Under the pieces are notes generated by a model. It made no database searches. It saw only the letters and a program-made list of their open reading frames with translations, and had not been told where the DNA came from. 64,000 nucleotides of DNA from Hortaea werneckii (Eukaryota > Ascomycota > Dothideomycetes > Mycosphaerellales > Teratosphaeriaceae). The stretch lies in assembly GCA_037044905.1 (NCBI GenBank), contig JBAOKB010000058.1, forward strand, positions 1 to 64,000. Reading direction: 5' to 3'. Of this stretch, positions 52,488-63,975 are shown in pieces (positions within the stretch are counted from its first letter, which is position 1; the number at the start of each line of letters is the position of its first letter). The translations under genes were made by a program, and so were the position numbers.

Positions 52488-53271
52488 TGTCAAGGTGGTG
52501 GTGCGAGGTGAGGAGGGTGACAAAAGTTCTATTGGTATGGTGGTGATGTCAGATTGGGTAATGGTGCTTTTCAGATAGAATGAATCAAGCTTCTTGAGGG
52601 AAGGGCATTTCTAGATGTCCTGTAGACGCCCACTTACATTCTTATCAGGCAGCTAGAAGCTGTTGGATCTTCCCCTGAGGAAGACCAAAACAAAGTGGAA
52701 AGAATCCAGAGACGTAGAATCCAGAGACGTTGTCACTCAAAGGCAAGCCCTACCGTTACATGACTTGCACATTTCTGCATTGCTCAATTTGCCTTTGGGC
52801 TTGTGTGACCCTGTCGTCTGACTTAAACACAGGCACAATCAGAAGAAAAAGGAGGAGAAGAAGGCAAGAGAAAAGGCAAGCAGAAATTAAACACCAGTCT
52901 CGACAACGAGCAGGTGGAGAGCGTAAGAGATACGGGCGATCTACGGGGAGGCGTTGAGATCTTGCATTCCAAGCTGAGAGCCCAACTTGACAGTGCCCAG
53001 AAAACCTGGGCAGTCTCGTGGAATCCTTCACTCTCCCTTGCGAGCGAAGGAACTTGACAATAACCACTTCATGAAACAGATACGACGATTTCCCTCCTCA
53101 CTCAACCCTTGAAAACATGTTGTAAAATGACGCTTAGTAAAAAAAAAAAAAAAAAAAAGTCTGAACTTTTGGGACTTCAAAGGTATAAACTGTGCACATT
53201 ATTCTTCCCAAAATCCCGCTTCCAAAACCGACCAACAGCAAAAAACTTCCGAGAGAGCGGGAAAACCCCCT
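52488..53271. other. Intergenic, nothing recognised
   Basis: This is 784 bp between convergent genes, with a run of about 20 A at 53140-53158. It probably holds the 3' UTRs of both genes. Confidence 0.5.
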
Positions 53272-55148
53272 TTAGCTATACTGCGTCCGCATGCCATACA
53301 AACCCTCACACTTCCAATTCCGAGCCTCATCCGGGTCGCCCTGACCTCCAAACTTGGCCTGCTGCGGGTACGGACAGAGGGGACGCTGCCTCCGCACTTC
53401 GGCGGGCAAAGTCTCATTCACGAACTTCGTGGCGACCAGACTCTCCGGCGCCTCGTCCCTCTCCACCCAAGCCATCAGCGCGAGCAGAGCGTCGTGCTTC
53501 GCGTCGCAGAACCCGGGGACGGAGTGGACGGAGGAATTCAGCGCGCCGGCTTGGTTGGCGCCCGCGATGTACCAGGGGGCGTCCATGTTGGCGGGCGTGC
53601 CGGTGCAGTGCTGCATGCCCGGGATGAGGAAGAAGCGGTACCAGGAGTCGAGGTCGATGCCCTTGGGTTTGAGGGTCTTGAGGACCTGGTTGTAGAAGTA
53701 GATGCTGCTTCCCGTGGCGATGAGGGCGTCGGCGTAGCCGTGGTAGTGGAGGAGTTTGCCGCCGTGGTGGTAGAAGGGGGAGAGGTCGAAGTCGTCGGCG
53801 GTGGCGTTGCCGGGGTCGAGTCGGTCGGCGAGCTCGACGGTGTCGTAGGAGAATTCCGTGTAGTTCCATGCTGGGTCGTTAAGGAGGAAGTAGCGGACGA
53901 ACTCGGTGCCGAGCGGGGCGGGCTCGCCGAGGCCTAGCAGGACAGGCCATTGTGCTTCGCTGCCTAGTTCGAGGTGAGGGAAGACGAAGGTTCTGCGTTT
54001 TCAAGGTCAGTGCTGATGTCCACCAACGGGGGCTTGCAACACAGAACATACTGGTTGACATCCACATAATCGTTGTAGATGTTGTACAATGTCCCGATCT
54101 GCTCCGCGGTCAAGCAAGCCGCAGTGGTCTGGTTCGTGACATTCGGTCCGCATAGCATCGCCTCAAGATTAACATTACACCCTTCCGGGTCAGAAATGAT
54201 ATTGTCGACCAAGCCGTCCTGGGGATCGCACTGCTTCAAGATCTCGGCACCGACGACGCCGAACAGGCTCGGTGGGATGTGGGAAGCTGAAGCGTTAGGA
54301 GAGTTGTACAGGCCAATCTTGACCGTCCACGTCTGTAGATGGCTGGTCCACCAGGCCGGCGCACCGGCAAGAACACCGTCGAAATCATCCGGGTAAAGTT
54401 GGATGTCCCGGATACCTTGACGGCCACCAGTGCTACAGCCAGAATAGTAGTTGTATTTAGGAGCCTGGTTGTAGTAAGATTCCACAATGTGCTTGGACAG
54501 CTCCACTGAGCCATGCATCGCGCGGTAGCCCCAGTCGATCTTCTTCTGAGGGCTGTTGAGGGCCCATTCGATGTCAGTAGGTGTGCTGTTGTGGCCGGTG
54601 TCAGTAGACATGACGGCGAAGCCATAGCCTACGCCGGCGCCCATGTCAAGCCAGTTGATACCGCCTGTGTGTTCGTTAGCAAGACGTTCAATCTGATTGC
54701 GCAGTGCAAGTGGCAAATCTGGTAATTTATAGCTTAAGAGCGATTTGTACATACCAGCAAATCCGCCGTTTCCGACGGCAAGAAATCGTTCGTTCCATTC
54801 ATCGGGAAGGAAACTAAAATCTAAGTCAGAACCCAGTCGTCTCTTCCACACTTGGTCTGCGTGTCAAAGTACACCGGGAACTTACAGGCCAAAGCTGTAG
54901 GCCGAGCAATCGCTCGACGAGGCATTGATCTGTACAGCACACAGCGGCTGCAGACCAGTTGGGGAAGTGGGATAGGCAATGTCACCGGCGGGCACGACGA
55001 AAGTTGAGTTGCCATCAACAGGGATGGACCGAGTGAAGCTCACTGAGGCATTGCTTGGCAGGATATCGGCGAAGGCTTCCCGGGTGCAGTTGAATGCCAG
55101 GCCAGTAGAAGCGAGGAGGGGGAGGAGGGAGAGAGTAGAGAGATGCAT
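53272..55148 (-). CDS. Tannase / feruloyl esterase family, secreted
   Basis: Exons 55148-54886, 54813-54755, 54664-54052 and 53992-53272 give 551 residues. The protein is secreted: MHLSTLSLLPLLASTGLAF is a signal peptide. The catalytic Ser lies in GCSTGGRQG (about residue 190), with the family's following segment DFDGVLAGAPAWWTSHLQTW. The acid is in the HYHGYADALI segment and the His in PGMQHCTGTP. Paired Cys residues (CSTG, and the Cys just before the His) are those that form the disulphide joining catalytic Ser and His neighbours in this family. Several Asn-X-Ser/Thr sites fit secretion. It hydrolyses phenolic esters of plant cell walls or tannins. The second intron (90 bp) has no stop and could be retained in frame. 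Confidence 0.94.
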
Positions 55149-56105
55149 CGTGGCGAGGCTGTTCACTCTCACTAGAACGGCCTGAATGGGATAGAGAGTG
55201 GCAAAGGAGAGAGAGAGAGAGAGAGAGTTGGGTTGGTGGGCGCAGTAAAGCAGAGACCGTGAAGACGGTCTTTCTTTTTTTCACAGACTATTCTAGCTCT
55301 CCATGACGGACGTCCGATAACCTGTACATATTGGTCTCACCTATCCCCGCCCTCAGATCAATGGCAGATCCGAACGGCTGGCGTGCTGATCCACCGTCAT
55401 GGCCCCTGTGCCTATACCACGCGTAGGAATTGTGCATGGTGGTGCATGGTGAAACCCCGAACGGGTCGGACCAGAGTCCCGCGGCTTCCGTGCGCGTGGG
55501 AAGTGCGGAGGACAATCCAAGCGGTTCCCCTTCTCAGCCGTTTCAGCACAGCCGATCGCATATGCCGAGAGCTTCCTCCCCCCTCCCGAAGCCAGCGAGC
55601 CCTAGCGGTTGCTAGAATCCTGGGAAATCTGTCATGGCCGACGCGTTCGAGAAGGTGGACGATGCTGTCATCGAAGACATCGCGGCCCTTTTTTGTGTCA
55701 GATAGATACCTGAGACACCCAATAGGGCTGGAGCGTCTTATGGTAGGCGCTCGTGGCAGTACAGCTCACCTCGATTCGCCACTCGCTGGCAACTCAATAC
55801 CGGTGAGTGTGAGGCAGGCTGTGCAGTGCACGCTGCATGTCGCGTAAGTCGACCATGCTCCTCATCTGCACGCGCCCGCTGTCGCATCTCAGGGTTGGAA
55901 AGATCCTGATGCCAGGTAGGTAGGCATCTCAACAAATTCGTCATTTTAACCCAGGGTGTGAACCCCATCTACTGTATATCGCGAACCTCCCAATAAAGCT
56001 GCTGGCCCAATCGCATCATACGTGACCTCCCCAGGGTGATGACCCCACCCTGCTACTGTATTCAGCAGAACCATACTCACCTCAGACGCCGATATTGATA
56101 CATGC
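55149..56105. other. Intergenic with GA microsatellite
   Basis: This is 957 bp between the tannase-like gene and the phosphatase gene, both minus strand. A GA dinucleotide run lies at about 55207-55228, some 60 bp upstream of the tannase-like start codon, followed by a poly-T run near 55271. No gene recognised. Confidence 0.5.
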
Positions 56106-57615
56106 TCATAATTTCGCCTTGATAGGCTTCTCCCCGCCTCCCTGGCCATCCTCCACGGCAATGCCGACGACCACCGCAATATCATCCGGCTTACCGCCTT
56201 GCCAGCCTTCCTGCGGATACCACATATTCACCTCCTTCGCAAAGGGCCCATTCCGTCTAGTGTCGAGCCCGGCGACCTTAGCCTCGCGCATGACCGCCTG
56301 AGCGAGCAGCGCTGGCAGGAAATTCTCCATTTCCTCTTTCCGTTGAGGGGATAGGGAGCGAGCGATCTGAGAGATCCGCGATGCATTGAGTAACGCCTCC
56401 GCACCCGCGAAGTTATGCGATCGGAACCAGTATCCTTGCTCCTCCATGACCTTGGTGACGATCTGCAGGACATCCTGCGCGGACAGATTGTCCCATACGC
56501 CATCGGTCGCGAAGAGGACGATGTCCCCGTGTCTGACTTGGTGGTGCTCGACATCAGCGTCCTTGGGGGTTTCGGAAAGCTGCTTGCTGCCGCCAAAGAT
56601 GGCGTGCTGGGCTTGCATCCGGGGTGGGATTTTCGAGAGCTGGTAAGGGGTATTGAAAGCGTGCGTCTGGGCCTCTGAACGGGCGGCGACTTTCCCAGGA
56701 GACAATATAAGGAAGCCAGAATCTCCTAGACTGTAGCAAAGACCATTGTCAGCCTGAGTCGGCATTGTAAAAAAAAGTAGCGCACAGAAAGATAAAACTG
56801 GAAGCAGCATGGAAGAAGATTTTGTCATACTTAGCTGTCTCTACATTCCCCTCCCCATCCGCCACACACAGACTCGCCGTACAGCCACCGGCCACAATCC
56901 TAGGGTTGCCAATAACCGCATCGTACGCGACCTGCAGCAGCTCTCTGGGCCTCACATTCCTCCCGCCGTCCTCCTCCTGCAACCCCTCAAACGTCTTCGC
57001 CGTCCCCGCCATCAACCCGCAGAGCCCATGGCTGAAATCCGAGGGATCCACGCCGGAATCCTGCCACCCGCCTACACCGTCCGCAACGCCAAACGCGACG
57101 TGGTGCGGACTCTCGCCCACCGTCGTCGCGAAGAAGGCATCCTCCCCGGAGTCTCTTTTCGTGGAGCGCAGGTACGGCGGTGAAGGGGCCTCCTGCGTCG
57201 AGGCATACGCCCAGAAATCCCGGTCTAGCTTGGAAGGACGCACCGGGGTGCGTTTGCCCGCTGAGGCGGCGCCGAGCCGGTAGGTAAAGCGGGCATGGTT
57301 GCTGCTGGCGAAACGTTTCTGGGATTCTGCAGGGGCGGAGTGTGATGATGGCATTGAAGCGAGAGATGATCGGAGAGAAGAGAGCCGCGGACTCGCTTGT
57401 CTTAGGAGACTGGCGGGGAGGGAGAGGAGGGAAGCCGCGGGCATTGCAGCAGGAGCGGAAGCGAGGAGGGAACAGATCGGAGTGAGGGCGGTAGCGGGGG
57501 CGGCGACGGCGGCGGCATCTTCACGAAGACATTGCGAGTGCAGGTGGTCGATGAGCAGGGAGAGAGTGAGGACGCAGGCGGCGAGGAGGAGGAGTTGGGT
57601 TGGTATTGACGGCAT
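56106..57615 (-). CDS. PTC7: PP2C-type phosphatase, PTC7-like
   Basis: Exons 57615-56831 and 56730-56106 (100-bp intron) give 469 residues. The N-terminus has a hydrophobic stretch (about 5-25) followed by an Ala/Ser/Arg-rich region, suiting mitochondrial targeting. The PP2C metal-binding and structural motifs are present: DSGEDAFF, FGVADGVGGW, GGCTASL, NLGDSGF (spanning the intron), FATDGVWDNL and the final DDIAVVVG. In yeast, Ptc7 activates coenzyme Q synthesis in mitochondria by dephosphorylating Coq7, and its intron is retained in part of the transcripts. Here the intron interior is also unusual (see findings). It is the only phosphatase in the window. Confidence 0.92.
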
Positions 57616-58522
57616 GGCTCGCTGGGCTCACTCGTCTGCCATCATTGCTGATCCCCGTGGAAGCTAAGCCGAGCAGCCGACGCGGAGACGGCTGTGCGGA
57701 GTGGATTCCGCGGGGTCTTGATATGGAGATTCACCTCCTTCGTTGTGGCTTCGTCTTTTTGTGTGACTTCAACCTGGTCAAGATGATGGTATGATTCGGC
57801 AAGCCTTCGCGGGAGCTACCAAGGGAGTACTTTGCTTATCACAGTCGATGAGTCTGTAAGAAGCAAGACCGTGAAGCTTGACGGTGGCTACATTGACGAA
57901 GAAAAGAAGACATGGACGCAACAGTCTCTGCCTACATCACCATTGCTCACGCTCACCACTGCAATGGATGAGATGTCACGCCCGTTGGAGCTACAAAGGA
58001 TCTCTCGCGTCATCCCTGGAAAAGCATGACAGATACTTGGCATCAGGACCCATGAAGCAGCACCACAGAATCCCCACATTTCACCTTGCCTGTCCACCAT
58101 CGCCAGTCTGCCTTCGCTGATCTTGCAAACCAGAAGTGCATGCGTTTCCACTGCCTTTCCGTCAGAAAAGTGCTCTCAGGCTCTCAGGCTCTCAGGCTCA
58201 TGTGAACATGAGTACCCTCGCCCCTTTGCCATACCCGTTTCTCCGCAGCAAAGGAGCAAACCATGTTTACACTGCTTTCTTTCATAGCAAGCAACGCGAA
58301 GAAAAGTTCGCTTGCATAAACCTCTTTTGTTACTATTGTTGAGACAATAAACCCTGACTTAGTAGAAAAGTGAAGTTTTGTTCACAACCACGGTAAGACA
58401 GTCTCGTTTGATGCAGCAAGCAGCTTACTTTCTTTCTTCTTTGTAAGAATCTTGACAGTCTTTTGCGATAAGTAGCACGTACTTCTGACAACTTTGATGC
58501 GAAAGGAATTGAAAGCACAATC
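57616..58522. other. Intergenic, divergent promoter
   Basis: This is 907 bp between the phosphatase gene (minus) and the acidic protein gene (plus). An imperfect direct repeat GCTCTCAG occurs three times at 58172-58196. No gene recognised. Confidence 0.5.
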
Positions 58523-61104
58523 ATGGCCCGAGGCTCAGCAGCTAGGAGGCAGGAGAACGTTGGTGGGGGACAGAGAAGGCCAATGGTGTCCCGTGGTGCC
58601 CAGCGAAGACCATTTCCAGCCCGCCGCCAACCAACTCCGATCGATGACGAAGGTTCAGAACTTGATTCTGCCGAAGCAGAGCGCCGCGAAACAGCTTCGA
58701 CCGATGAAGAAGGCTCAGAACTCGGATCTGCCGAAGCAGAGCGCCGCCAACCAACTCCGGTCGATGATCAAGGTTCAGATGACGATTCTGCCGAAGCAGA
58801 GGGGGGCAATGGCAATGAGAGCCGCGAGGGAAGTCAGACACGACCAACCAGCCAGGCAACTTCAGTCGATGAAGAAGGTTCGAACCACGGCCCTGCCGAA
58901 GCAGAGGAGAACAGTGACAATGAGAGCCGGGAAAGAAATCAGACACGACCCAACAGCAACGATCAGAGGTTCGCCCGCGCTGCACACGTTTTCGAAACCC
59001 GTGTGAGATCCGCATGGAATCGATTCGAGCTCGATGGTTTCCCGAGAGATGGAACGTCGCCTACTCCTCTTGTCGAGCAAGGCTCTACAGCAATCTACCA
59101 CTCGCCTTCGATCCTGCAGTTCTATTTCACCAATACACCTCAAGCGATCAACTCCGAGAGCAGCACTGACTATCCCAGCGACAATCGAGCATCAAGTAGC
59201 AGCAACACGCAAGGCTCTCCTGGTGGGGATACTCACAACCCCCGGAAGCGCAAACGGTCGGAAACGGGCGGTGATGACGACGAGGATCAGGAGACACAGG
59301 GGGCTGTCGACACATTGCTAGCGCTCATTGAGGCGGGAATGTTAAGCCGTGATGATCGAGAGATTATGATGGCAGCGCTGGAGAATGCTGATCTGCAGGG
59401 AGATGAGGAGGTTGAGGGGGGTGGCGAGGGCGAGTCGAACGATGATGAGATGCAGTCAGATGAGAGGTTTGATGAGGTCGGAGAGGGCGATAGAGATGCT
59501 CAGGAAGATGAAGGAGTTTCGGGGAAAGGTGAGAAGGCGCTGGACGATGTCGAGATGGAGGGATACGAGGGGGTTTCGGGAGATGTTGAGGGGCAAGCAC
59601 ATACCCAGGAAGCTCCTGATGGCGATACAATCGTAGTCGCGGGGCCCAGCAATGATCAGTCTGGGGATCAAGACGATACCGAAGACATTGCGAGAGGACG
59701 TGGGCTGTCAAGAAGTGGAGGCCGTCGTCAGCCGAGGGCTGGTTCATCGGGATCGGAAGAAGATCTTTATGGCTCATCTGTCTCCCCGAAAGCTCGGGAC
59801 CGGCCAGATACGCATGAAGATGGGGACGAACAGCCAGTTGCAGGTGATGGTGCCAACCAGAGCGAGGAGGAGGAAGAAGACGAGCTTCCTGCAGACGACA
59901 TGCATGAAACACCGCCTCAGCCACACGGCAGACCGACCAGTGGCAGGACAAGCCACGGTGCTTGGTTTTACGAATCGGGGGCGGAAACGACAACAGTAAG
60001 CGCGGCAGTTGATCCAAGCAACATTCTTTCAGATGCAGCAGATGGGCGTCGACTTTCGCGGCAATCCCGCCAGAACAGTGTGGCCGCAAGTGGACATGCA
60101 GAAGGCGCAGGCCACGCCGTGTCTGCTCAGAGACAAGTTGAAGAGAGACGCGCAAGTACACGCAGGTCGAGCCACAGGGCTTCACGAGTAGGGAGTGTGA
60201 TCCCGCGCGAGTCTCCATTGAAACAATCTTCTGTACCGCGCCAGGAAGAGAGAGGTATTCCACCCAGCCAAAGTCTCCTTCATGCTCGAATTCATCATTG
60301 ACATGTTCATAGGTCCCAGTCCTCAAGATAGCCACGCAGGCACCATAACTCCTTCAAGATCGAATCGAGGGGTACGAGGTAGCGCGGAGAAGCAGAGATG
60401 TAAGCTCAGCATGCCAAAATCCATCGTCATAAGAATCAAGAGCTGACATTCAGTCTATAGCTGCCCTACCATCCATCCCTGAAGAACGGCCCATGGGTAA
60501 ACCACATATCCCCGCTCCTCACAAGCCTGGGTTGACCTCCAAGAGGAAACGCCAGGATCGAAGCGATAGGATGTCAGCACGACCAAGTTCCCTCTCACCG
60601 ACTTCGCAAGATGCGGATTTAGTGGCAATGGGGCTCGGAAGACTGCCTACTCAACCTGATTCTGAGGAAGCAGCGGAAGAAGAAGGTGGCGAAGGTGTCA
60701 TGGAGACCATCCCCGAAGAGCGATCAAGTGGTAACGAGAGCGGAGATGAAGATACCGCAGCTCCTGGAGGAGATACAACGCAGCGTCATCCGGAACAAAT
60801 CCACCGCCATCCCCACAAGCCCGAAAGCAGAAAGAAGAAGACAGATGCACCACAGAAACCTGTCACGTTACATCTGAGGGCGACGGGCAACCCCCGATCT
60901 GCGGATCAGAAGAAGGCTACAGAGGAGGACGAGGTCCCGGCAGCGGATCAGAACAAGGCTACAGAGGAGGAGGAAGTCCCGCCAGCAGGTTCGGAAGGAG
61001 ACACCTCACCTCTTACCAATGTGACGTTGGAGGAAGAAGAAGAGCAGCCTGTGGTTAAGCCACCGGCGAAGAGGCAGAAGACCCGGCGTCATGGTAAGGG
61101 CTAG
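58523..61104 (+). CDS. Acidic, repeat-bearing nuclear-type protein, 820 residues
   Basis: Three exons, 58523-60254, 60313-60399 and 60461-61104 (introns of 58 and 61 bp); joined, they read 821 codons without a stop, whereas the first exon alone ends at 60301. Near the N-terminus a 20-residue unit (60-bp period from 58621) is repeated three times exactly in register plus a diverged fourth, each with DxxGSxxxSAEAE. A short ordered segment follows (RSAWNRFELDGF), then a long Glu/Asp-rich disordered region. Basic nuclear-localisation-like clusters (RKRKRSE, KRKRQDR, KRQKTRR) occur in the middle and C-terminal thirds. A 14-residue Lys/Glu repeat occurs twice near the C-terminus (60893-60976). Function unknown; chromatin or RNA association is a guess. 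Confidence 0.8.
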
Positions 61105-61713
61105 GGGTTTTATGGCGATGGTGCTTGGTGAAGTGATCAGACATGGCAGGTCAGGGGAAAGTGGGAATATGTCGAACTTTTTCTGTTTTGGCTTCAGGAT
61201 CCTGAGGGTTAGGGTCTGCGATAGATGGAGAAAGTGCAAGAATGGGATTTCGACAGATTGAGCGGCGTTTCTGATATCAGAAGCTTTTTGATGTCTTGTA
61301 GAGTAGGAAACATGGCAGTCGGATAGCGAAACACTTTTTTCTTTCTCTCTCCCTTGTTTCTCTGTTTTAGAAAAATTCCCCTTTCTACTTTTCCTTTTCT
61401 TGATATTGTAGCGCTATACGGATCGTCCTCCAGCAAATCATCTCCACTTGTTGCATACCATACAATGGTCTTGTAAAGACATGCAGACCCCTAGAATATG
61501 TATCGGCTCAATTGGGACACACTGAAGTTGAGATTCAGATCCCGACATCGGCATTTGCCACATGGGATGCGGCTCAAACGGGCCGTTTGCCGCGCAGCCC
61601 TTTCGGGACCCGGCTGACAAACGACTCTCTGACGTGACTTTTGGAGATGGGAAACATCCGCTGGTCTGCACTACGATAGACACATCTTGTCGCAACAACA
61701 TACGCAAGCCAAA
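61105..61713. other. Intergenic, COX17 promoter
   Basis: This is 609 bp between the acidic protein gene and COX17, same strand. A pyrimidine-rich block lies near 61330-61405. No gene recognised. Confidence 0.5.
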
Positions 61714-62061
61714 ATGTCAGCACCAGCACCTAACAGTATGTTGCCCCAGTATCCGCGACGCTTGCTATGCTAATGCGAAGAGCAGCGAGCGCCATGCAAC
61801 CGAACAACATGGCCGCGGATCTGAAGCCGCAGGGCGAAGAGGGGACTCCGAAGGTTAAGGTAAGCCTGTCATGAATCCCGAGGCCATTTCAAAAGCAGTT
61901 GCTAATAGAGATACTAGCCCTGCTGCGTATGCAAAGAAGAGAAATCCGCCCGCGACGAGTGTATGCTCTTCTCCAGCGCCGCCGATCCACAGGAGGCGTG
62001 TAAGGACATGGTATCCAAGTACCGGAGTTGCATGGCGAGCTATGGGTTCAACCTGGCGTGA
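61714..62061 (+). CDS. COX17: Cytochrome c oxidase copper chaperone Cox17
   Basis: Three exons, 61714-61735, 61786-61859 and 61918-62061, give 79 residues. Cox17 carries Cu(I) in the mitochondrial intermembrane space to Sco1 and Cox11 for cytochrome c oxidase assembly. The hallmark is the CCVC copper site followed by twin Cys-x9-Cys: CCVCKEEKSARDEC and, on the second helix, CKDMVSKYRSC, ending ASYGF. The first intron ends AGCAG, so a choice between two acceptors would add or remove one residue. The N-terminal region is disordered, as in homologues. A spliced gene this small is easily missed. Confidence 0.95.
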
Positions 62062-62286
62062 AGAGGACGATTTGCTATTTGAATATATCTGAGCGCGCAT
62101 CTTGGGACGGAGTTTAAGGGATTATCCAAGGGCACGAAATGAGATTCTGGGGGTTACAACCGTGCTGTTGTATGTAAGATGGGGGTGTACGATATCTATA
62201 CAGTACGAGGAAGTTCAATGGGCGAGGCCCTCTATTACTCCACAAAGGGCGTACGCTTTGCCGGTATTGCTTGAACAAATGGAGGA

Positions 62287-63975
62287 TTAATGGTCCTTTT
62301 TCTCGCCAACCGCACTGTTCTTCTTCCAGATTCCGACATCGTACAAGATGCCGCTGGCTTCGACGGTCTTCCATAAACACCACAGATAGCAAAGGCCGAA
62401 TCCAGCGCAGCCAAGACAGACGTTTGCCACAACCCAAAGATCCGGTTTGTCATCGGGTGGCGGTAGGGTCGCCTCGACAATATGCCATCCCACCATGCCC
62501 AAGTAGGTGGCAACATGTATAGCCTTGCTCACAAGACTCAACCCACCCTCCTCCGCCGACGTTGAAAGCGTGCTCGTTCCGAAAGGCGGTAGGCCCATCA
62601 GCCATGCCCACAAGCCGGTGAGCACAAAGTACGGTATCCGTAGCCCGTCTCTGACCAGCAATGGGAACATGGTCCAGCATCCCAGGACGTTGGCGTAACC
62701 TATCCAGGCACGATTCGCGGAGTTCATGCCATCTTGCATGGCCAATAGCAACGTCATCGGCAACAGAGGCAGTAGAACGTTTTTCTCGTGAACCTGGTAA
62801 GAGCAGAGAAAGAAGCCCCAAGCCGTTGCTGACAGCACATACGGCACAGCCTCCTTCCTCGGCTTCACAAATAGCAGGAAGCAAGGTGGGGCGATGGAGG
62901 CGAGTGTGAGGCCGAGCGCTGCCTGGCTGAGAAAGGTGGAGTCGTATCGATTAAGCTTGTAGACGCCTGAACTGTGTACCGCACACCAAATGTTGGCCAC
63001 TTTGTCCTCGAAAAGCCCGCGGGCGAAGGGGAAGATTCGGTGGATAGCTTGCATTAGCTGGACGAGGTATGGATAGTACCAACTGCTCTCTGCGATATTC
63101 CATGGAAGCATGGACATGAGTGGCGGGTTCTTAGCATCAGTTGGAAGCGCCACGCCGCGGTACACGTCGAAGGCAGTCCCTGCAACCAGCGGCAGGAATA
63201 GAAGGGCGAAAGCTGCTACCGTGACGACAGCGATGCCCAAGAAGCGCAGTACATTGATTCGCGGACTGATACAGACCCCGGCAAGATAGGCAGCTACAGC
63301 TGGAGCGTAAAAGAGACCCATTTGCTTGAAGCCCAGTGTCGCCACAAAGAAGACACAACTCCACATTGGTTTGCCGGCCAGCATGCTTGCCACAGTCGCG
63401 AGCATGAATCCCAGCATGACGGTGTTATACTGGAAATGCCCGTGATCGATGAGGATAGTAGCCGGCTGCATCAGGATAGCGCACAACGCGATTGAGGACT
63501 CCCACGTGTTGATGTTATGGTGCCTTGCCAGCTGTCTTACGCACAGCACAGCAGCAGGCACGTAAACAGCATACTCGCTCACCACGACGCTGGCTCTCAT
63601 GAATACCTTCAGTCCGGCATCGTCTAGCCCTCTGCTGAGATACAGAGCAAACCAGTTCGGGTTCAGCCACGAGCCCAGCTGCCCGAGAATCCAGGAATGG
63701 TAGGCAGTGAGAGGCGGGTAGTCCAAGCCCCACCACTCAAGGTCGTGGAAGTACCAATAAGTCGTGGGTAAGTTAACTGTGAGTTCCATCCAGTGCCGCT
63801 GGGCTTCGAAGTCGCCATGCATGGGCGGCTTGGCGTAGCCGGAGTAAGGCCACATACTGACTGTCCAGCGGAAGAGGAAGGTAATCATAAGAATGGCCGG
63901 GAGCAGGACCCAGGATGACGGGTGGGATTTTGCAGGCCAGAAGAATGCGGCGAGGGGAAAGGAGGGTTTCTCCAT
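62287..63975 (-). CDS. ALG6: Dolichyl-P-Glc alpha-1,3-glucosyltransferase ALG6
   Basis: An intronless 562-residue ER multi-pass protein that adds the first glucose to Man9GlcNAc2-PP-dolichol. Diagnostic: GDFEAQRHWMELT, the luminal Asp-bearing loop, followed by WYFHDLEWWGLDYPPLTAYHS, and LIDHGHFQYNTVMLG. In paralogue ALG8 the equivalent loop differs, so ALG6 fits better. About eleven hydrophobic segments are visible, the first at about 21-40. The C-terminus ends in basic residues (EKKDH), similar to an ER-retention signal of the KKxx type but with the lysines displaced. The start ATG at 63975 leaves 25 bp to the window edge. Length is typical. Confidence 0.96.
   Translation of the reverse strand: MEKPSFPLAAFFWPAKSHPSSWVLLPAILMITFLFRWTVSMWPYSGYAKPPMHGDFEAQRHWMELTVNLPTTYWYFHDLEWWGLDYPPLTAYHSWILGQLGSWLNPNWFALYLSRGLDDAGLKVFMRASVVVSEYAVYVPAAVLCVRQLARHHNINTWESSIALCAILMQPATILIDHGHFQYNTVMLGFMLATVASMLAGKPMWSCVFFVATLGFKQMGLFYAPAVAAYLAGVCISPRINVLRFLGIAVVTVAAFALLFLPLVAGTAFDVYRGVALPTDAKNPPLMSMLPWNIAESSWYYPYLVQLMQAIHRIFPFARGLFEDKVANIWCAVHSSGVYKLNRYDSTFLSQAALGLTLASIAPPCFLLFVKPRKEAVPYVLSATAWGFFLCSYQVHEKNVLLPLLPMTLLLAMQDGMNSANRAWIGYANVLGCWTMFPLLVRDGLRIPYFVLTGLWAWLMGLPPFGTSTLSTSAEEGGLSLVSKAIHVATYLGMVGWHIVEATLPPPDDKPDLWVVANVCLGCAGFGLCYLWCLWKTVEASGILYDVGIWKKNSAVGEKKDH

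Noticed and set aside
59364..60335. 323-codon minus-strand frame
   Set aside because: Antisense of the acidic repeat protein; His/Pro/Leu-rich mirror of Glu/Asp codons.
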